Below, in pieces: positions 59,757-64,000 of a stretch of DNA of 64,000 nucleotides. Made by a program: the position numbers and the translations under genes. This DNA comes from Haliclona indistincta (lineage: Eukaryota > Porifera > Demospongiae > Haplosclerida > Chalinidae): NCBI GenBank assembly GCA_964017065.1, contig OZ024792.1, positions 126,501 through 190,500 on the forward strand, read 5' to 3'. The notes beneath the pieces were generated by a model. That model worked only from the letters and a program-made list of their open reading frames with translations. It ran no database searches and was not told where the DNA came from. How positions within the stretch are numbered: position 1 is the stretch's first letter; the number at the start of each line of letters is the position of its first letter.

Positions 59757-62700
59757 TCAGCCCTTTACCCTATAGTGGGAGGAGTCAGGAGATATCACCA
59801 TGACAACCCATACTCACTTCACTCCTGATGGTTGTAGTCCCTTGAGTATCTTGAAGGCCCAAGCTGACAGAGTCTTGGCACGTTTGTTGTGGGAGAGACG
59901 ACCCTCCTTGAGCAGCTTCTCAATGGCGGGTTTGTTAGCAAGCAGAGGGATGAGGTTAGCACTGTAAGCTATGCACAGGTCACTAGACAAGTAGGATAGA
60001 TACCAGCAGTATGATGTGGTATGACCTACCCCAGTAACCCAGCACTACATGACACAGTAGCATCCGATCGATCATCATCTTTACCGATGGATTCTATCAG
60101 TGTTAGTATAACAGGCACATGAGGCCATAGTAGCTGTACATCAGCTGTGGGTGGAGCCAAGGTCACATGACACATTGAGCACCACTATACTTACGATTGA
60201 TTTCATTCTCTTTCTCTCCCTTCAGAGCTTGTAGGATACCAATGTATGCCTCTAGACAGCCTTCTCTGAGATCATTAAGATACTCGACCATATCATAGTC
60301 ACCCTAGATAATTACGAGGCGTGGTAAGGAAGAGGTGTGGTCAAGAGGAGCACCTTATCGACTTGTAGTTGAGATGCCTCTTGTAATATAGTGAGTACAC
60401 CGTTCATATACTGCTTGAATAAGCTACCAATAGCCATGGCTATATCACCAATAGTAGACAGAACAGGACACTTGACTGATCTGTGCACTTCAGGGTTCTG
60501 AAGTAGGTGGAGCCATTATACATAGACCACACCCACCACCAACTCACCGATAGTATTTGAACTAGTATAACCATCAGATCATTACAATATGGTGACACTT
60601 TAGCACCTAGTGCCCGACATATGTCACCAACCAGACCCACAGCTGCCTGACACACCTACACATGATTATTATATTGATCTACATGTATGGGCAGTGATGA
60701 CATAAACAACATATGAATACAGAGAGGTCATATAGAGCAGTAGAGAGGTCATATAGAGCAGTAGAGACAATAATACACAAGGGACTAGTACATTCAATGG
60801 ATGAAGGAGCTGAACACCAGTGCCAGCAGCAAGAGACGTGCAATACACACTACATACGCAATGGTCCCATGACAAGTATAAAGTGTCTGCGCATGTGGGA
60901 CGAGCTTAGAATGATAATCATGTTCTCTACTATATGGACTATATGGACTAGCAACCATGACCATGTGTGGTCTATTAACTAGCGATGCACCAATCTGATT
61001 GGCTGCCACTAACCTGTATATCGTTGACCATGAGTAGAGCTACCTTCAGATAGCTTATGAATGCATCCATATACTTGAGGAAGGACTCACCTAGCGCTAT
61101 GGAGAAGAGAAGGAATAGAGGAACAATGAGATGAATGGTTGAATGAATAGGGAGGGAGGGAGAGAGAGAGAGAGAGGGGGGGGAGGGAGGGAGAGAGAGA
61201 GGGGGAGGGAGAGAGAGAGAGAGAGAGAGAGGGGGAGGGAGAGAGAGAGAGAGAGGGGGAGGGAGGGAGAGAGAGAGAGGGGGGAGGGAGGTCACTACTG
61301 ACTAACATTCTACTACCACACTAATTGTGAGTAGAGCATCTTCCTGGACACCACCTGTCTGACCACTAGCAGTGGACAGCATCATGAGCAGTGCTTGCAT
61401 CAAGTTATCTGATAGGTTAGCAATGTCCTCGACTTGTAACTTGCGCAACAGACTCTACATATAAAGAAGGAGCATAGACACAAGGTGGTATTGTAGCTAT
61501 ACCTGTAGTGTGGCGCATATTAGTGACTCCATATCAGAGAGTTGCTGTCTATCGGAACCAGTCACTTGTGACTGAGGGAGAGAGAGAGAAAGAGGAGGGA
61601 GAGAGAGACGAGGGAGAGAGAGAGAGAGAGAGAGAGACGAGGGAGTGTGTGCATGAGTGATACAATGTACTTACGTCCAGCTGAACTACTTTGATCAATC
61701 GATCGAGAATGTGTAATGCGATTTTTTGAATAGTTGTGTAACAGTCCTGTGTAATGGGGCGTGGTTCACAGTAGGTGTGGTCAATCACAGCGCAGTACCT
61801 GTGCACTAAATTTAATGATCTCCATGAGCGACTCGTAGGCAGCTGTACGGAGGTTACTCTGACTGGCATCAGTTCTACACGAAAATGAGAGGGAGTGTGA
61901 TAGTGTGAAGATGTGAGTGTGATAGTGTGAGGATGGGCATGTGATAGTGTGAAGATGTGAGTGTGATAGTGTGAAGATGTGTGATAGTGTGAGGATGTGA
62001 GTGTGATAGCGTGAGGATGGGCATGTGATAGTGTGAAGATGTGAGTGTGATAGTGTAGGCTGTGAGTGTGATAGTGTGAGGATGTGTGAGTGACAGTACC
62101 TCTCAGTGGTCTGTATTAGTTTAGTTACGATAGCCTCATAGTGAGGGCTAAGACAGTACGTGGTAGGGTCATCTCCATTATTGTCAACAGCATCATAAGC
62201 AGCCTCGGCTAGTGACGACAGTGCCTGCACCATCATCAGTAGTGTCACTACTAGTAATGATGAGACACTTACCCAACATACATTGGTAGCTACACGTGGC
62301 TCTCTATCCAGCCCACCACCTAGCGCCATTAGTAAGTTCATTAGCATGCTCTCCCGGAGCACAACATTTGGACTTTGTTCACATATTCTGCCGAGAGTCC
62401 ATGCAGCCGTGTCACGCACTTGCACACTATCATCTTGACTCATTAACTCGATGATCTTCTCTGTTACCTGCAGAGGGACGCCATTAACACAAGCAGAGAG
62501 GAGGAGGGAAGGCATGGTTACCCCAGCATCTGTGATAACAGTAGTCATATTGCCTGGATCTGGACCCTCCATGATGGCACCTAGTGCCATAATGGCAGAA
62601 TCTCTATATTGCCAACTATTATTAGTAAGATGTTCCTTCACGAAGGGCAACACATGTCCTACGATGCTGTCCTCAGTACAGCTAGCCATTAATGACAGAC

Positions 62701-64000
62701 ACACTCCAGCTGCCTTACATGGGTTCCAGTCATCCTCATCATCAAACTCCTCCTACAGACACACCCACTCATACTGGTACTATCAAGACACATGCCCATA
62801 CCTGTTTGGTGAGTATCAGTAGCAGTATGGGAACCAGGAACTGTAGAGCACCCTTCACATAATGGAAGCTATTTTGCTCTGGTTGTCTGCCAGCATCTGA
62901 TGCCTACAGCAACAGGTCCCTCTCTCTCTGATGATAGCAACACTCACTCACCTCAGCTGCTTCAATAGCTAGGTCTTGTTCTTCATCACATATAGTAGAC
63001 CAGAACTCAATTCCTTGCAGGGCTATCTCATCAGCTTGTGACTTCATGGCCTCGAGTGTGATCTATACCAAGGAGATGAGCGATGATTGAGAACAGGCTA
63101 CTCACAGCGAAGAGAGCTGGGCCCATGTACGCCTCCATGTACTGATAATAAAGACCCATAATCTTGACTAGGTTCTGAAGAGCAGCTACCATCACCTGTG
63201 ACAGTGTGACTATGTGAGGGTGTGATGGAGTGTGTCTAGCTCACCTGACCATCTGGACATTGTGTAGCCTCGCATACCACTTGCATGATGTAGTGTCTTT
63301 CAGACTACAGTGAACAGCCAGGTCACCACACAGCTGCTGATACTGCTGTCAACTCACCTCCTTCTCAAAGTTAGATTTAGTGAACTCGAGTGAATTCAGC
63401 ATAGCCTTGGTAGCAGATCGCCTGACAGCAATACTGTGAGAGGAAAGATACAACATCATGCTGCTGGAGAGGGGCTGCCAACCTAGGCTCTTCCTTCCTC
63501 ATCCCTTGTACAATGGCAGTCAATATTTCATTGGACTGACCCGCCAGATATTTAGCATCCTACCACAACAATATAATCACCATCACCATCACACACACAC
63601 ACACTCACTATCTCCTCACAGATGTATCCGATAGTATCTAGTGAAGCAGCTTTCACTGCTTCAGGATTAGCTGTGTTAGTGACATTCACTACAAGACTAG
63701 CGATGAGATCAGGCCATAGTCCTTGAGGCAACTCAGCACTGGCGATATATGCTACACACTAGAGAGAGACCACTAGCATGGTGGGTGTGTCTGGGGCTCA
63801 CCTGAGGGGCGGCTGGCTTGCCTGTCTCTGTACCTAATGCTTGTAGTACCTGTCCACCAAGATGGCCGATATGGTGAAGTCAACCCACAGAGAGTATCTT
63901 ACCAATCTCTTTATCTGTACTCTCATATTGATATCCATAGACAGCCATTGTTGCTGTCTGTTCAATCTTAGCTGTGGGTCCTTGGCGGTAAGGTAGTTCT
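59757..64000 (-). CDS. KPNB1: Importin subunit beta-1 (5' end outside window)
   Basis: HEAT-repeat nuclear import receptor binding importin-alpha, RanGTP and FG-nucleoporins. The window end encodes [20 protein letters not shown], then [16 protein letters not shown], matching the first HEAT repeats. The RanGTP/acidic-loop region has [52 protein letters not shown] and [20 protein letters not shown]. Toward the C-terminus come [28 protein letters not shown] and [17 protein letters not shown]. Splicing at GTGAA|gtgagt gives a final VKG* with stop at 59757. Reading through would stop a few codons later. Some 20 short exons. The initiator exon lies beyond 64000. Confidence 0.95.
61135..61290 (-). 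repeat. (GA/GGGA)n purine-rich tract in KPNB1 intron
   Basis: gagagagaggggg and gggagggaga blocks on plus, so polypyrimidine on the transcribed minus strand just after the donor of the [17 protein letters not shown] exon. Strong purine/pyrimidine asymmetry. Confidence 0.9.
61570..61645 (-). repeat. (GA)n tract in KPNB1 intron
   Basis: gagagagagacgagggagag run on plus. Same purine-rich character as the tract at 61135-61290. Confidence 0.85.
61880..62096 (-). repeat. GTGTGATAGTGTGAAGATGTGA array in KPNB1 intron
   Basis: Tandem blocks of about 20-32 bp. On the gene's sense strand they read ctcacatcttcacactatca, akin to the CATCAC-type arrays in other introns of the window. Confidence 0.88.

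Overview
This is eukaryotic, animal-type nuclear DNA. Genes carry many short GT-AG introns, often 40-100 bp. The protein set is metazoan: CaMKII, a Krüppel-like factor, SETD2, transglutaminase, ERp44, GRASP, an outer-dynein-arm docking protein and a SPO16-like meiosis factor. Very small introns, very tight gene spacing and many intronic minisatellites suggest an early-branching animal, most likely a sponge. That placement is an inference, not proven here.

Layout in order: DDHD1-like phospholipase (+, 76-3555); a transglutaminase-like protein (-, 3687-8339) whose large intron holds a 1.9 kb inverted-repeat element; CDC27/APC3 (+, 8639-14111) with two large intronic minisatellites; a KLF zinc-finger factor (-, 14189-15066); intronless GNPNAT1 (+, 15757-16344); ERP44 (+, 16388-19718); intronless DOHH (+, 19853-20755); CDC6 (-, 20876-23044); RAB5 (-, 23450-24706); the 25-residue ribosomal protein eL41 (+, 25247-25429); CaMKII (+, 25680-27873); SEC61B (-, 28007-28420); STX17 (+, 28557-29638); LARP4 (-, 30047-35257), one intron of which carries a TIR-flanked cassette with its own 142-codon ORF; SETD2 (-, 35813-42208); ODAD2/ARMC4 (-, 42421-47421); a SPO16-like gene (+, 47505-48582); a coiled-coil/CAP-Gly/EF-hand-like protein (-, 48600-52441); GORASP (+, 52574-55127); a secreted C45-type Ntn hydrolase (-, 55275-57374); an unrecognised multi-pass membrane protein (+, 57492-59618); and importin-beta (-, 59757 to beyond the window end).

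The genes do not form one pathway. Cell-cycle (CDC27, CDC6), secretory-pathway (SEC61B, ERP44, GORASP, RAB5, STX17) and housekeeping genes are interleaved. Architecture is the theme. Head-to-head pairs share gaps of about 80-300 bp, tail-to-tail pairs are 17-150 bp apart, and one palindromic poly(A) signal could serve two convergent genes. Introns are dominated by tandem arrays.

The most striking observations are four. A perfect 32 x 41 bp array in CDC27 copies an exon end plus its splice donor 32 times. A 768 bp cassette with 95 bp identical terminal inverted repeats and a 7 bp target-site duplication sits inside LARP4 and carries an unknown ORF. The CDC6 N-terminus has a triplicated phosphosite/RxL module. 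SETD2 has an in-frame 33 bp minisatellite of about 34 copies.
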